Assembly (NCBI GenBank): GCA_024181965.1
Contig: BQXS01012721.1
Coordinates: 1,216-29,498, forward strand
DNA: 28,283 nt
Direction of reading: 5' to 3'
Source: Aduncisulcus paluster
Taxonomy: Eukaryota; Fornicata
A program made the translations under genes and the position numbers. The notes below the pieces were generated by a model that was not told where the DNA came from, searched no databases, and worked only from the letters and a program-made list of their open reading frames with translations. Within the stretch, counting starts at the first letter, position 1, and the number at the start of each line of letters is the position of its first letter. Of the stretch, positions 8,589 through 19,600 are shown piece by piece.

Positions 8589-11500
8589 ATGTCCGTTGTT
8601 CTCACAAAATATGAAATTTTTATAAACCCCAATAGTTTCAAAAAGAGTCCCCCCAGGATACATCTCAAATCGTCGACAGTTCATGCCGTTGAACTCCCCA
8701 TCGAAGGCGACTTGATGACTATTACCTCCTCTTCAGCTATCGAACAATTATGCTATTTAGGTCGGGGTGGATTTAGTGCAACTTTCCTTGTCAAGGTTGA
8801 TGGTATTCCCATTCCATGTGTTCTGAAGGAGATGTTTTATAATAATGATAAGAAGATGTGTCGCAAAGAATTTTTAATTCAAAGAGAGTTGTTCAACAAT
8901 CCCAAATGTTTCAATCGTATTCCACGTCCTTTATACATTCTTGATGTTGAATTTAAAGGTGTATATGGGTTTATCATGGAGTATTGTGCTGGAGGTCATG
9001 TTTGGGACTTTGCAAGGAGTTGGTGTGTTGTTGAGGGGTTTGAACATCAAGGAGAGGAAGAAGAGGAAGATTCTTCTTCTTTACCTTTCGATGATTCCGA
9101 TTCTTCTCTACCCGATTTATATATCGATCCCATGACAATGAATCCTGTGAAAGTTGCTGCTCTTTGTGTTGGGATGATCGAATGTCTTGATGATGTGTTC
9201 ACAGCTAAACCAAGTCTTGTCCATCGAGATATTAAACCTGACAACTTCCTTGTCCGTGTTGATCCCAAAGATGGAGAATGTACCATTGTTCTCTCTGATC
9301 TTGGACTCTCAAGATTCCAAGGGATTCTGTCTACTTCACAATTATCGTTATCTTTTGATCTACCCTCATCTAAACCCTCCCTGGATGAAATACAACAAGA
9401 CGTTAAGAAAAGAAACCCTCAGAAAGCTAAACGTAGTATTTGTGGTACTCTCGTGTATAATTCCTATGAATCCCTTCGTGAAGGTATTCAAACTCAAAAA
9501 AGTGATGCATATTCTCTCGGTATTTCTATTTTTGCCATGTTTTTGGGTCAGCACCCTTTTTTAGGTTTTCCAATTTTTAGATATATTGATTCTAATGGAC
9601 AATTTATTTTAAGGCTCATTAAATTTCTTGAAGATAGTAGTCTATCTAATTATCTCATCGATTCTCCACTCTTTGAATCTCTTCGTGTTATTGAAGGAGG
9701 GAAATATCAGCCAGTTCATGAGTGTCTGCAGAAGGTGTTTGAAGGGTTAACTCAACTCGACGCAGATGATCGTATGAGTGTCCACAAAGCTCGTATGATG
9801 GTCCGAGACATCAAACATTTATTGCCAAAGATTGGTGAGGGTTGGCAATGTCCAACTATTAAGGATGTTATCAAAGAACAAAATCGAATATTCGAAGAAC
9901 AAGAATATTCTTTTGGATATCGTGCTTCAAAAATCTTTAGTGATTCAATGGATCGTTCAGAGATAGATAATCCTATTGATGAGGTTATCTCCAAGGATAA
10001 ATCACATTTGGATGCTAGGATTTCCACTCAAGATGTGCCTAGAGGTGAGGATGATGTTTCTCGTGAAATAATTCCTACCTTTATTTCTGAAGGAAATTTT
10101 GAATGTATTCCAATTTCAAGAGATGATCCATCAAGTCTGTGTCCCATGATATCAAATATCAAGGCAATGAATGCAACTCTTAATGAAAACGATCCAAAAT
10201 ATGATCAAAGCTTGAATATACAGAAAATGTTTCAAGGAGAGTATTATAATGGATATTTGACCCATATTTCACTCCCTTTCTCTCCATCTACCGCCTTAAA
10301 GGGAGTTTATATATGTGTTGGTTGTGACATGTTCTCTAATGCACCTCCGTCTCATCTCACTTTCACTTTTACATCTTCAAGAAAGCAAAAAACATCCAAA
10401 AAGTATAATTTTTCAAAGATTGATGGTATTGGTTGGTTTTCTCTTCCAGTTGATCTCACTGATGTTGTTTTGTGTGAGATTGAAGGCAAAGGACTGGGAA
10501 CAAGAGATTATTTTATTATTTATTCGCTTGTTTTCTTTAGAGAAGAAAGTCCCCATGAATCGATTGATCGTCAATCCAAAGAATCTACTATTAGTTCCCA
10601 GTGGCGTAAAGCTGAATTGATATATCCAAAGTTTATTGTTGGAGGCTTTGTTGAAGCTATCCCAACATCAAACGATGATCCAGCAATTGTAACTCCTACA
10701 TTTGATAGAGTTTTGGGCAAGGATGATTTATTGAGTCCCAAATCTAAATGTTATGATCATCTTCAACTCTCTGTGCAAGAAATGTTGAAAGGGCAATCTG
10801 GAGTATACTTATCCCATCTTTCCATCCCTTTTTCATCACCAAGTCCTCTGAAAGGAGTTTATGTTTGCCTTCATAATTATTGTAGTTCCCCTTCTCTTCT
10901 CTTCACTTTCACTCATTCAAATGGTAAGCAATCGTCCAAAAAGTATGAATTCACAAGACCTAAGCTTTGGCATGAATGGTTTTTCCTGACTATTGATTTG
11001 CCTGATGTTGTTTTGTGTGAGATAAATGGAAAAGGAAGATGGGAAGAGAAGAATAGTCGTCGTTTTTATCTTGGTTCTCTTGTTTTCATCCAAGGCAGTG
11101 ATATTCCCGCCCTTCCTTCAGATTCCTCAAAGGTTCCAAAACAATCAAAATATGACAAATTAACTCTTACTTCGGCTTCGGCGATTGACCTTCAATGTAT
11201 CATTGGTCATGGTGGATTTGGTGAGGTTCTCCTTGTCAAGGTTAATGGCATTCCCATTCCTTGTGTTCTGAAGAAGATGCTTCGTAAAACAGATGAAAAG
11301 GTTATGAAAGATTGTCAAATGGAGTTTAACGTACAAAGAAAGTTGTTCAATGATCCCAAATGTCTCAATCGTATCCCACGTCCCTTGTATATTGTTAACC
11401 TCCTTGATGCAAAATTCAGAGGTGTTTATGGATTTTTGATGGAATATTGTATTGGAGGCAGTGTAAAAGACTTTTCAGTGAGGTGGTGTTCTGATGGAAA

Positions 11501-13133
11501 GTATGCCGATCTTTATGATTCTCTATATATTGATCCCATGACTTTGAATCCTGTGAAAGTTGCTGCTCTTTGCGTTGGAATGATTGAATGTCTTGATGAT
11601 GTATTTTTAGCTTATCCAAGTCTTGTCCATCGAGATATAAAACCTGACAACTTCCTCGTTCGTGTTGATCCTGATTCGAAGAAATGCACTGTTGTTCTCT
11701 CTGATCTCGGATTAGTTCAGATTATGGATTCAATATTATCTTCAACTTCTTCCAAATGTTTTGTTGATTTTGACTCTTCTAAATCATCTAAAACAAAGAA
11801 GAAAAGGAAAACATCAAAACAAAGACCTTCTCGGAGTGGAACCCTTGTTTATAACTCTTATGAAACTCTTCAGGAGGGAACTCAGAACCAAAATACCGAT
11901 GGATATTCTCTTGGAATGTCAATTCTTGCATTATTTCTAGGTGTTGCTCCTTTTGTAACAATGCCCGGATATAGAGAAGTTGCAAAACAAGTTCGTAGAG
12001 GAGAGCTCGAGAAAAAAGAAATTATGGAACATATTCTTCAATTAATGAAAGATGATCGTTGTCAGAACCTTTCTCGTGCTCCTCTTTTCAAATCACTGAA
12101 AACCCTAGATGGCGGTCGTTATAAACCTATTTTCAATGTCTTTGATGAAGTATTCAAAGGTTTAACCCATCATGTTAGCAGTGAACGTATGAGTGTTCAT
12201 CAAGCTCGTGAGAAAGTAGAACATATCAAATATCTCCTGCCTGAGATAGGTGACGGTTGGAAATGTCCCAGTATTAAGGATTGTGTTAAGAATTATCTAA
12301 GTTTGCATGGTACTCCAAAACCTTTGATTGCTCCTCCTTATAATGCTCAACGAAAAGCATATCCCAAATCTCAGAAACCTACTCGTGTTGTTGACCATGT
12401 TGAAGATCGTGATCCAGAAAAACCACCAAGAAAAGAAGAGGAGGAAGAAGAAAAAGAAGAGGAGGAAGAAGAAAAAGAAGAGGAAAGGAGTGGAAGCGAT
12501 GATGAAAGAAGAAGTTATTTAGAGTCCTCAATCTCTGATGGTCCAGTTCCACTTTGTCAAGATTCATTANNNNNNNNNNNNNNNNNNNNTACTCCAAAAC
12601 CTTTGATTGCTCCTCCTTATAATGCTCAACGAAAAGCATATCCCAAATCTCAGAAACCTACTCGTGTTGTTGACCATGTTGAAGATCGTGATCCAGACAA
12701 ACCACCAAGAAAAGAAGAGGAGGAAGAAGAAAAAGAAGAGGAGGAAGAAGAAAAAGAAGAGGAAAGGAGTGGAAGCGATGATGAAAGAAGAAGTTATTTA
12801 GAGTCCTCAATCTCTGATGGTCCAGTTCCACTTTGTCAAGATTCATTATCAAAACAATGTACTGTTGGTGATCACCGAGATGTTTATTCATTTGTAGTTG
12901 AAGGAGATGGATCTCGTAGGAAAATAATTCCAAAGATAAGCAGCTCCATGATATCTTCATCAAGTCAAACTTCTACCAAACAGAGTACTGTTGGTGATCA
13001 CCGAGGTGATTACTCATTTTCAATTGAAGGAGATGGATCTCACAGGGAAATAATTCCAAAGATACCACTAACCAAAGAAATATCCAGCCAAACCTCTACT
13101 AAACAAAGTAGAATGGACCAGAGATTTAAATAA
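8589..13133 (+). CDS. Tandem protein kinase with two divergent kinase domains and an inter-kinase repeat module
   Basis: Two Ser/Thr-type kinase domains lie in one 1514-residue frame (including seven undetermined residues). Domain 1: Gly loop G58-x-G-G, Lys80 in V-L-K, H212-R-D-I-K-P-D-N, D237-L-G, G-T at 286, and S-D-A-Y-S-L-G near 305-311. Domain 2: Gly loop from G873, Lys895, H1014-R-D-I-K-P-D-N and D1039-L-G. The catalytic Lys, Asp, Asn and metal-binding Asp are all present, so activity is plausible; DLG for DFG is also found in active kinases such as NEK6/7. Each domain carries an insert before the HRD loop. Between them, at about residues 495-655 and 680-845, are two copies of an unrecognised beta-rich module. 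The tail is Glu-rich with two 42-residue repeats. The reading around 12311-12848 is affected by an assembly gap. Substrate and pathway are unknown. Confidence 0.92.
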   Translation: MSVVLTKYEIFINPNSFKKSPPRIHLKSSTVHAVELPIEGDLMTITSSSAIEQLCYLGRGGFSATFLVKVDGIPIPCVLKEMFYNNDKKMCRKEFLIQRELFNNPKCFNRIPRPLYILDVEFKGVYGFIMEYCAGGHVWDFARSWCVVEGFEHQGEEEEEDSSSLPFDDSDSSLPDLYIDPMTMNPVKVAALCVGMIECLDDVFTAKPSLVHRDIKPDNFLVRVDPKDGECTIVLSDLGLSRFQGILSTSQLSLSFDLPSSKPSLDEIQQDVKKRNPQKAKRSICGTLVYNSYESLREGIQTQKSDAYSLGISIFAMFLGQHPFLGFPIFRYIDSNGQFILRLIKFLEDSSLSNYLIDSPLFESLRVIEGGKYQPVHECLQKVFEGLTQLDADDRMSVHKARMMVRDIKHLLPKIGEGWQCPTIKDVIKEQNRIFEEQEYSFGYRASKIFSDSMDRSEIDNPIDEVISKDKSHLDARISTQDVPRGEDDVSREIIPTFISEGNFECIPISRDDPSSLCPMISNIKAMNATLNENDPKYDQSLNIQKMFQGEYYNGYLTHISLPFSPSTALKGVYICVGCDMFSNAPPSHLTFTFTSSRKQKTSKKYNFSKIDGIGWFSLPVDLTDVVLCEIEGKGLGTRDYFIIYSLVFFREESPHESIDRQSKESTISSQWRKAELIYPKFIVGGFVEAIPTSNDDPAIVTPTFDRVLGKDDLLSPKSKCYDHLQLSVQEMLKGQSGVYLSHLSIPFSSPSPLKGVYVCLHNYCSSPSLLFTFTHSNGKQSSKKYEFTRPKLWHEWFFLTIDLPDVVLCEINGKGRWEEKNSRRFYLGSLVFIQGSDIPALPSDSSKVPKQSKYDKLTLTSASAIDLQCIIGHGGFGEVLLVKVNGIPIPCVLKKMLRKTDEKVMKDCQMEFNVQRKLFNDPKCLNRIPRPLYIVNLLDAKFRGVYGFLMEYCIGGSVKDFSVRWCSDGKYADLYDSLYIDPMTLNPVKVAALCVGMIECLDDVFLAYPSLVHRDIKPDNFLVRVDPDSKKCTVVLSDLGLVQIMDSILSSTSSKCFVDFDSSKSSKTKKKRKTSKQRPSRSGTLVYNSYETLQEGTQNQNTDGYSLGMSILALFLGVAPFVTMPGYREVAKQVRRGELEKKEIMEHILQLMKDDRCQNLSRAPLFKSLKTLDGGRYKPIFNVFDEVFKGLTHHVSSERMSVHQAREKVEHIKYLLPEIGDGWKCPSIKDCVKNYLSLHGTPKPLIAPPYNAQRKAYPKSQKPTRVVDHVEDRDPEKPPRKEEEEEEKEEEEEEKEEERSGSDDERRSYLESSISDGPVPLCQDSLXXXXXXXTPKPLIAPPYNAQRKAYPKSQKPTRVVDHVEDRDPDKPPRKEEEEEEKEEEEEEKEEERSGSDDERRSYLESSISDGPVPLCQDSLSKQCTVGDHRDVYSFVVEGDGSRRKIIPKISSSMISSSSQTSTKQSTVGDHRGDYSFSIEGDGSHREIIPKIPLTKEISSQTSTKQSRMDQRFK
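10077..10551 (+). repeat. Inter-kinase module, copy A (unrecognised domain)
   Basis: First of two diverged protein-level copies. Shared landmarks are L-x-H-I/L-S-x-P-F-S, L-K-G-V-Y-I/V-C, L-x-F-T-F-T, K-K-Y-x-F, W-F-x-L-x-x-D-L-x-D-V-V-L-C-E-I-x-G-K-G and S-L-V-F. The hydrophobic alternation suggests a beta-sandwich. I recognise no family. Confidence 0.65.
10629..11094 (+). repeat. Inter-kinase module, copy B (unrecognised domain)
   Basis: Second copy of the same module, with the landmarks L-K-G-V-Y-V-C, L-L-F-T-F-T, K-K-Y-E-F, D-V-V-L-C-E-I-N-G-K-G and G-S-L-V-F in the same order and spacing as copy A. It is followed about 30 residues later by the second kinase domain. Confidence 0.65.
12311..12569 (+). 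repeat. 259-bp direct repeat, copy 1 (contig end before gap)
   Basis: This copy is identical to 12590-12848 except for one base seen (GAA versus GAC, Glu to Asp, near 12420/12699). It ends exactly where the N run begins, the signature of overlapping contig ends rather than of a biological repeat. Confidence 0.85.
12570..12589. other. Assembly gap (20 N)
   Basis: Exactly twenty undetermined bases inside the tandem-kinase reading frame. A round number of Ns is typical of a scaffold join of unmeasured size. Confidence 0.99.
12590..12848 (+). repeat. 259-bp direct repeat, copy 2 (contig start after gap)
   Basis: This copy starts with the first base after the N run and repeats 12311-12569 almost exactly. 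The offset of 279 bp is a multiple of three, so the frame survives with or without the duplicate. Confidence 0.85.
12861..13112 (+). repeat. Two tandem 126-bp (42-residue) repeats
   Basis: Units start at 12861 and 12987. Both encode T-V-G-D-H-R, then Y-S-F, E-G-D-G-S, I-I-P-K-I and S-Q-T-S-T-K-Q. They sit at the extreme C-terminus of the tandem kinase and have diverged more than the repeat around the gap, so they look genuine. Confidence 0.8.
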
Positions 13134-13134
13134 A
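13129..13134 (+). terminator. AATAAA overlapping the tandem-kinase stop codon
   Basis: The TAA stop (13131-13133) lies inside AATAAA. A second AATAAA follows at 13143-13148, so which one would act is unclear. Confidence 0.3.
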
Positions 13135-13285
13135 AATACATGAATAAATAATGATGTATGGGAAAATATTGCAGCAACGTGTTTTGATACAGCATTCAAT
13201 TCTTCGGTTATATTCAATTCAATACCTTTTTTGTATTAGTCTGGAGCATTTCTGGTTCTGCCATTCGATAGATTCATGGCTATAT

Positions 13286-13329
13286 TGTGCTAGTTTTGTG
13301 CTAGTTTTGTGCTAGTTTTGTGCTAGTTT
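13286..13329. repeat. Four perfect tandem copies of TGTGCTAGTTT
   Basis: An 11-bp unit repeated four times without change, followed by a diverging TGTCATC. It is a non-coding minisatellite of unknown role. Confidence 0.9.
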
Positions 13330-13669
13330 TGTCATCATTATTACCATTACTTGTGGGTGAAAAAGAAGAAGATCTATAGAAGGCAAAGAACTTCTTGAAG
13401 AAAAGAGAACTATCACACCAGCTCTGATTATGATATTATGGAAGACATGTTTCTATTTTTTCAATGGAACTCATAAATTAAGTTTCATTTTAGATAAATT
13501 AAAGAATTCATTTCAAATCTTACCGGGCAAAACAAGACTTTTATGAAACCAAAACTTACAAGTTGCATTAAGATAATCTTCCTTGATAGATGGTCATGAA
13601 TATATTTATAAAGCAGAATGAAATCTGTTCTCATTTATATTTCACCAGATTGTTGGTGTCAATAACGAA

Positions 13670-13897
13670 TTACAGCGAACTTTTGATAAAACCTACATTC
13701 TTACCATCTGAGTCCAATTTTATGGCATTTTTCGAATAATATATTTCACGAATAAGACCAATAATACATTTAAAATATCTTTGAGGAGTAAGGTTTGTTA
13801 AACCCTCATTTGACGCCATTTGGACAACATTACAAAATTTTATACGTCGAAAATCTCCATATCGTATGTCATAAATACCCATTATGCCGGGATCCAT
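13670..13897 (-). CDS. Small hypothetical protein, doubtful
   Basis: ATG at 13897 to TAA at 13670 gives 75 residues beginning M-D-P-G-I-M-G-I-Y-D. The composition is protein-like, without simple repeats, and it opposes no other gene. No family is recognised and no splice sites or promoter were found, so it may be chance or a fragment of a decayed gene. Confidence 0.2.
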   Translation of the reverse strand: MDPGIMGIYDIRYGDFRRIKFCNVVQMASNEGLTNLTPQRYFKCIIGLIREIYYSKNAIKLDSDGKNVGFIKSSL

Positions 13898-14013
13898 TTT
13901 CAATTTAATTTAGTTCGCCCACAACACTAATTTTTATCATTGTCTCCTTAAAATACACCATTATCGAATATAATATAGGTCAAAAACATATAAATACAGA
14001 TCAAAATTTACGT

Positions 14014-16576
14014 ATGGAACACGACAAAGAGGAAGAAGAATTTTCGAGGTCATCAACTCAAAGTGATTATGACAACCAAGGTGATCCTGATGATCCGGGA
14101 GATATGGACTCAAGGACATCAACTCAAGACATTCAATCGGACAGGCCTGAAAAAGAAACTATAATTGCTCAGGATATGGATAAAAGTAGTGATTCATCTG
14201 TTTCATCTCCTTCATCAAGTTCATCAACTTTTCCTTCAGATTCAGCTTCTTCAAGAATTAAATCCACAATTCCTCAACACTTATCGCATTCAGACATTCC
14301 CAAGGGTGATCATGGATCGGATAGTTCGAGTTATCATTGGTCAGATCAATATGCTCTTCCTGGTCTTCCTTCAATCAATGGTCTTCTTCATCCTTCATCT
14401 TCTGAACCTCAATCAAGGGAATCCGAGCGTGTGCCCAACTCTGATCGGATAACATTGACATCTGATTCATTTTCTTCACGTCTTCACTCCCAATTCTTTC
14501 ATCCTTCATCACATTCAGATCAGTCTTCAGATTTAGATTCTTCAAGAATTCAATCCACAATCACACCTCGTCCATCATATTCAGCCAGACATGCTCTTCA
14601 TCAGCCTCCATCAAGGGAATCTATTGCCAAATCTGATGATATAATATTGACATCTTCTGAACAACAATCAAGGGAAGCAACATTGACATCTGCCTCCTCT
14701 ATCACTCCTTTGTGCATCATTGGCAGGGGTGGATTCGGAGAGGTGCTGCTTGTTGATGTTCATGATAAGGGTGTTGATTCTCTATGTGTTCTGAAGAAGA
14801 TGATTCATGTTGGCAGTTTAGATCTTGTTCGAATGTGTCGCAAAGAGTTCAAAATACAACGTAAATTATATGAAAACTGTAGGAATCGTATCTCTCGTCC
14901 AATATTTATTCTTGACCTTCTTGATAAGGAATACAACGGTAGTTTTGGTTTTATCATGGAGTATTGTGCTGGAGGTAGTGTGAAAGAGTTTAACAGAAGT
15001 TGGTGCATAAAAAATGTATCTCTCTTAAAAGATTCAAGCTCTGATCTTGCCTCATTCCCTCATCGTTTTGATCCCATGACTCTTGACCCGCTTAAAGTGA
15101 GTGCTCTCTGTGTTGAGATCATTGAGTGTCTTGCTGATGTATTTAAAACTAATCCAGGGTTCGTTCATCGAGATATCAAACCTGAGAACTTTTTGATTAA
15201 GGTTGATCGCAAAAGTAGTGAATGCACTGCCGTTCTTTCTGATCATGGTCTCGCTCTAATCAAAAGATCTGTTACTCTTGGATATTTATATTCGGAATCT
15301 TCTTCTACGGGTGCATCTCAGAAAAGTTCAAAATTATCAACCAACCATGTATTATGTGGCACATTTGGATATGACTCATTTGAAGCTCTTCAAGGCATGT
15401 ACTCTCAAAAAAGTGATGCATATTCCCTCGGTATTACCATTCTTGCTTTATTCCAGTGTTGCAATCCATTCTATGAAATGCGTCTTTTGCAGAATGCTTC
15501 CTCTCCAATTGAATTTGTTGGAAAACTCAAAAAGCTGATCAAAATGAATGAGGGTCCAAAACTCTCCAGCTCTCCTCTTTTTGCTTCAATATTAACTGTT
15601 AACAGTGGTGAGTTTGAATCTGTTCATACCTGTCTGAATGAAGTGTTCGAAGGATTGACAACTTTAGAAGTTGGCAAACGTATGAGTGTTCATGAAGCTT
15701 GTGAGAAAGTTCAATCCATCAAACCTCTTCCAAAGATTGGAGAAGGGTGGAAATATCCATCCATTGACGATATTGTGAAGGCTCAGGTTGCAAAATATAG
15801 AGGTTACCGTGGATATATTGCTGAAAAGGAAAGTGAAAGTATTAAAGAAAGTGATGACACAGTTTCATCCACATTCATTCCATCTAAACTCCAAAGTAAT
15901 GAGAAAGAATCTCGTGATATTCCTTCCTATTGTAAAGAACAAGAGAGAACTGAAAAAAATTACCCTAATATTGTGAAGACCCAGCATATTGGTGATTCTG
16001 GATACATTCAAGAGGCTAATTCGGGTCAAAATGTGTTACCACAAGGTTGGGAAGGTGGTTTCAGTCATCCAACAGAATCCAACAAAACAAATGCAAGTTC
16101 AAGTGTTTTAAGAGAAGAAGAAGAAGAAGATTTGGGGAAAGAATCTGAAATCTTGAAACTGAGATTGAAAATTGAGGAAAAGAAGAGGATGGATCAGGAG
16201 ACAAGGAAGAGGAAGAAAGCAGATCTCAAGGCTGATGATGTGATGGTTGAATTAAAGACTTCGATTTTGTCAATCAAAAGAACTGAGTCTCAACCTGCCA
16301 TCACATCCCTTTACAAAGAATCATATCCTCGTCTCAAGGCTATCTTTGATGAATTCGCTTCTTCTTCACCCTCTGCTATCACATCCAATATAGATCTCTT
16401 TGAGCTTTGTTTCGAATGTTTGTCCTTGTTCGTGAAGCATAAAGTTACAAAGAGAGATGGGACTTTGAAGGAAGATAAGGATGATATTGAGGTTATTCTT
16501 GATAGTTCTTCCATCAAGAACATTAATGACACTTTCTTGCCTTCAATGATCCGAGTTGAAAATATCCTGAGAGTGA

Positions 16577-16607
<31 letters not shown>

Positions 16608-19600
16608 TGGTAGAACTGGTGAAGCTGGAGTGAATTCTATAACAATGTTATTGTTCAGGATAATTGGTGTTTCTACAGTTCATGTTGAATACCTTTTCTT
16701 TTCCATTTTCCCCCAAATCTCTCCCCTTCTCTCCAAGATGTTTATTCTTGGCCTATCCAAGAAATTTGAAGATTCTTTTATTGAGGACATCCTACAAACA
16801 TGCAGAAATATTGCATTTGCCAAAGATGATCCCACCAAGAACTCTCTTTTATCCCTTCTTCTCCCTCACATCTTACCTTGGATGAAGAAGTATCCCGACA
16901 AGAAGTTCTTTTTCTTGTGGACAAACATCTTGAAGAATATCACGAATGATAAAGATAACATTGGTTCTCATAAAGATCGTTCCTCACAACTCTGGTTTGT
17001 CTTCCATCCTGTCTTGGATGTGATTAAGGATACTGCTTCCAAAGGTATTACATTTGATGATGATGCTGTCATTCGTTGTTTATTGTTCTTCGTTAACTTG
17101 AGTTGTATTCCTTCCCAAGCTGTTGAAGTGCATGATTGTATTAAAGATGGTCTTCTTGATGGTTGGTTTGAGATGATAAAGAAGAAGAGTGAAGAAGGGA
17201 AAGATGATGGTAATTGGGGAATTAAATACTGGTCCAGACTCATTTCCATGTTCTCCAGTGTTCCATCTCTTGTTCATCACATATCTCCCAAATATGATAC
17301 CAACATGGAGTGGTGCAAGAATAATGTAGGTTTGGGTTGGAGTTTATATTATTCAAGATATCTTGGTAACTGCTATCCTTCTCTGAAGAAATGGTCAGAT
17401 TTAGTTGAATCTATCAACAAGTGCCCTGACTCAGAATCTACTTCCAAACTCTACCATAAACATCGAGATGAGATTCTTTCTGTCTTTCTTGCATTCCAAT
17501 CAAAGAGTGAGATTGAAGAGCACAAGAGAGAGATTGTTCTTTGTGTTCAGTGTTTAAAATGGTTTGTTGTGCATGATATTTCTGGAAACCATATCTATCT
17601 CCCTATTCCTGATCTAAATGATCTCATTGACACTTTCATTGGTCATCTATCAAGATGTGAGGAAGTGTTGGAAGGAGATGTTGATGAAGAGTATTGTAGG
17701 ATTTGTGTAATTTATACTTTCAAAGTTCACGATAAAAAGGATTCCTTCCTTCCAAAGATCTCCCCCACTTTCCAACATATTCTTGATAGAGGAAGTAAGG
17801 GGAAGTTGGGAGGCAATGTTGCTCCAAATTTATTAAATACTCTCAAAAACCTCTCTATCTCTCCCTCTTCTTCCACTCGATCCTCTATTTTCACCCTCAT
17901 CAAACCATATATCAGAGATTGGTTGAGGATATACAATGATAGTAAGTGTTATGGAAGATGGATGTTTATTCTATCACATATCACCCTCTCAAGTGATAAC
18001 AAATCCCCAAACAAATCCATCTGTTCTGAAGTTTGGTCTATCTTCCACCCTGTTCTTGATGTTGTTAAGAGAGATTTTGTTGGAGATAAGATTGTCGGAA
18101 ATATCCATGAAAGAGTTTTATTATTCTTCTCCAACTTATGTTGTGATCCATTACATGCTGTTGAAGTCTATGATAATGTTAAGGATCTTCTTGATGGGTG
18201 GTTTACAGTTATAAAGAAGGAAGAACATGATTTGGGAATCAAATACTGGTCCAGACTCATTTCCATATTCTCCACTGTTCCATCTCTTGTTCCTTTCATA
18301 TCTTCCAGATATGATGACAACATGGAGTGGTGCTATAAGAATGGCGGTTTGAATGAAGATTTTTCAAGATATCTTGAAAATTATAATATAATTCTCAGAT
18401 TAGTTAAATTGATTGATGAAATCAAGAAATGCGACAATATAGAATCGATTTCAAAACTCTATATCGAACGAAGAAATGAGATTCTGTCGGTTTTTCTTGC
18501 TTACCAAACAAATCATAAAGAGCACACGAGAGAGATTATTCTTTGTGTTCAGTGTTTAAGATTGTTTGTACAACACTCTATTTCTGAAAATAATATCTAT
18601 CTCCCTATTCCTGATCTGAATGATCTCATTGACACTTTCATTGATCATCTATCAAGATGTGAGGAAGTGTTGGAAGACGATGTTGATGAAGAGTATTGTA
18701 GGTTTTGTGTAATTTATACTTTCAAAGTTAAAGATAAATTGGATTCCTTCCTTCCAAAGATCTCCCCCACTTTCCAAAGTATTCTTGAGAGAGGAAGTAA
18801 GGAGAAGTTGGGAGGTGATGTTGCTCTACGTTTATTATCAACTCTCAGAAACATCTCTATCTCTACCTCTTCTTCCACTCGATCCTCTATTCTCACCCTC
18901 ATCAAACCATATATCAGAGATTGGTTGAGGATATACAATGATAGTAAGTGTTATGGAAGTTGGATGGTTATTCTATCACATATCACCCTCTCAAGTGATA
19001 ACAAATCCCCAAACAAATCCATCTGTTCTGAAGCTTGGCCTCTCTTTCACCCTGTTCTTGATGTTGTTAAGAGAGAGTTTGTTGGGGATAAGATTGTTGG
19101 AAATAATAATGAATATGTTTTATTATTCTTCTCCAACTTATGTTGTGATCCATCACATGCTGTTGAAGTCTATGATAATGTTAAGGATCTTCTTGATGGG
19201 TGGTTTACAGTTATAAAGAAGAAAAAACATGAATGGGGAATCAAATACTGGGCCATGCTTCTTTCCATGATCTCCACTGTTCCATCTCTTGTTCCTCACA
19301 TATCTCCTAAATATGATGCCAACATGGAGTGGTGTAAGAATAATGTAGGTTTGGGTTGGAGTTTATATTATTCAAGATATCTTGGTAACTGCTATCCTTC
19401 TCTGAAGAAATGGTCAGAATTGGTTGAAACCATTAAGAAATCCCCTGACTCAGAATCAACTTCCAAACTCTACCATGAACATCGAGATGAGATTCTTTCT
19501 GTCTTTCTTGCATTCCAATCAAAGAGTGAGATTGAAGAGCACAAGAGAGAGATTATTCTTTGTGCTCAGTGTTTAAGATGGTTTGTTAGACATGTTATTT

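Larger units (their letters stand above)
13134..14013. other. Intergenic spacer between the two kinase genes
   Basis: About 880 AT-rich bases without a supported gene. It holds four tandem copies of an 11-bp unit (13286-13329) and one short minus-strand frame (13670-13897). No tRNA or other RNA gene was recognised. Confidence 0.6.

Noticed and set aside
12590-12848. Genuine tandem 93-residue protein repeat in the kinase tail
   Set aside because: The copies begin and end exactly at the N gap and are almost identical, which fits unmerged contig ends better.
13286-13329. CRISPR-like array
   Set aside because: The 11-bp units are contiguous with no spacers, and the genome is eukaryotic.
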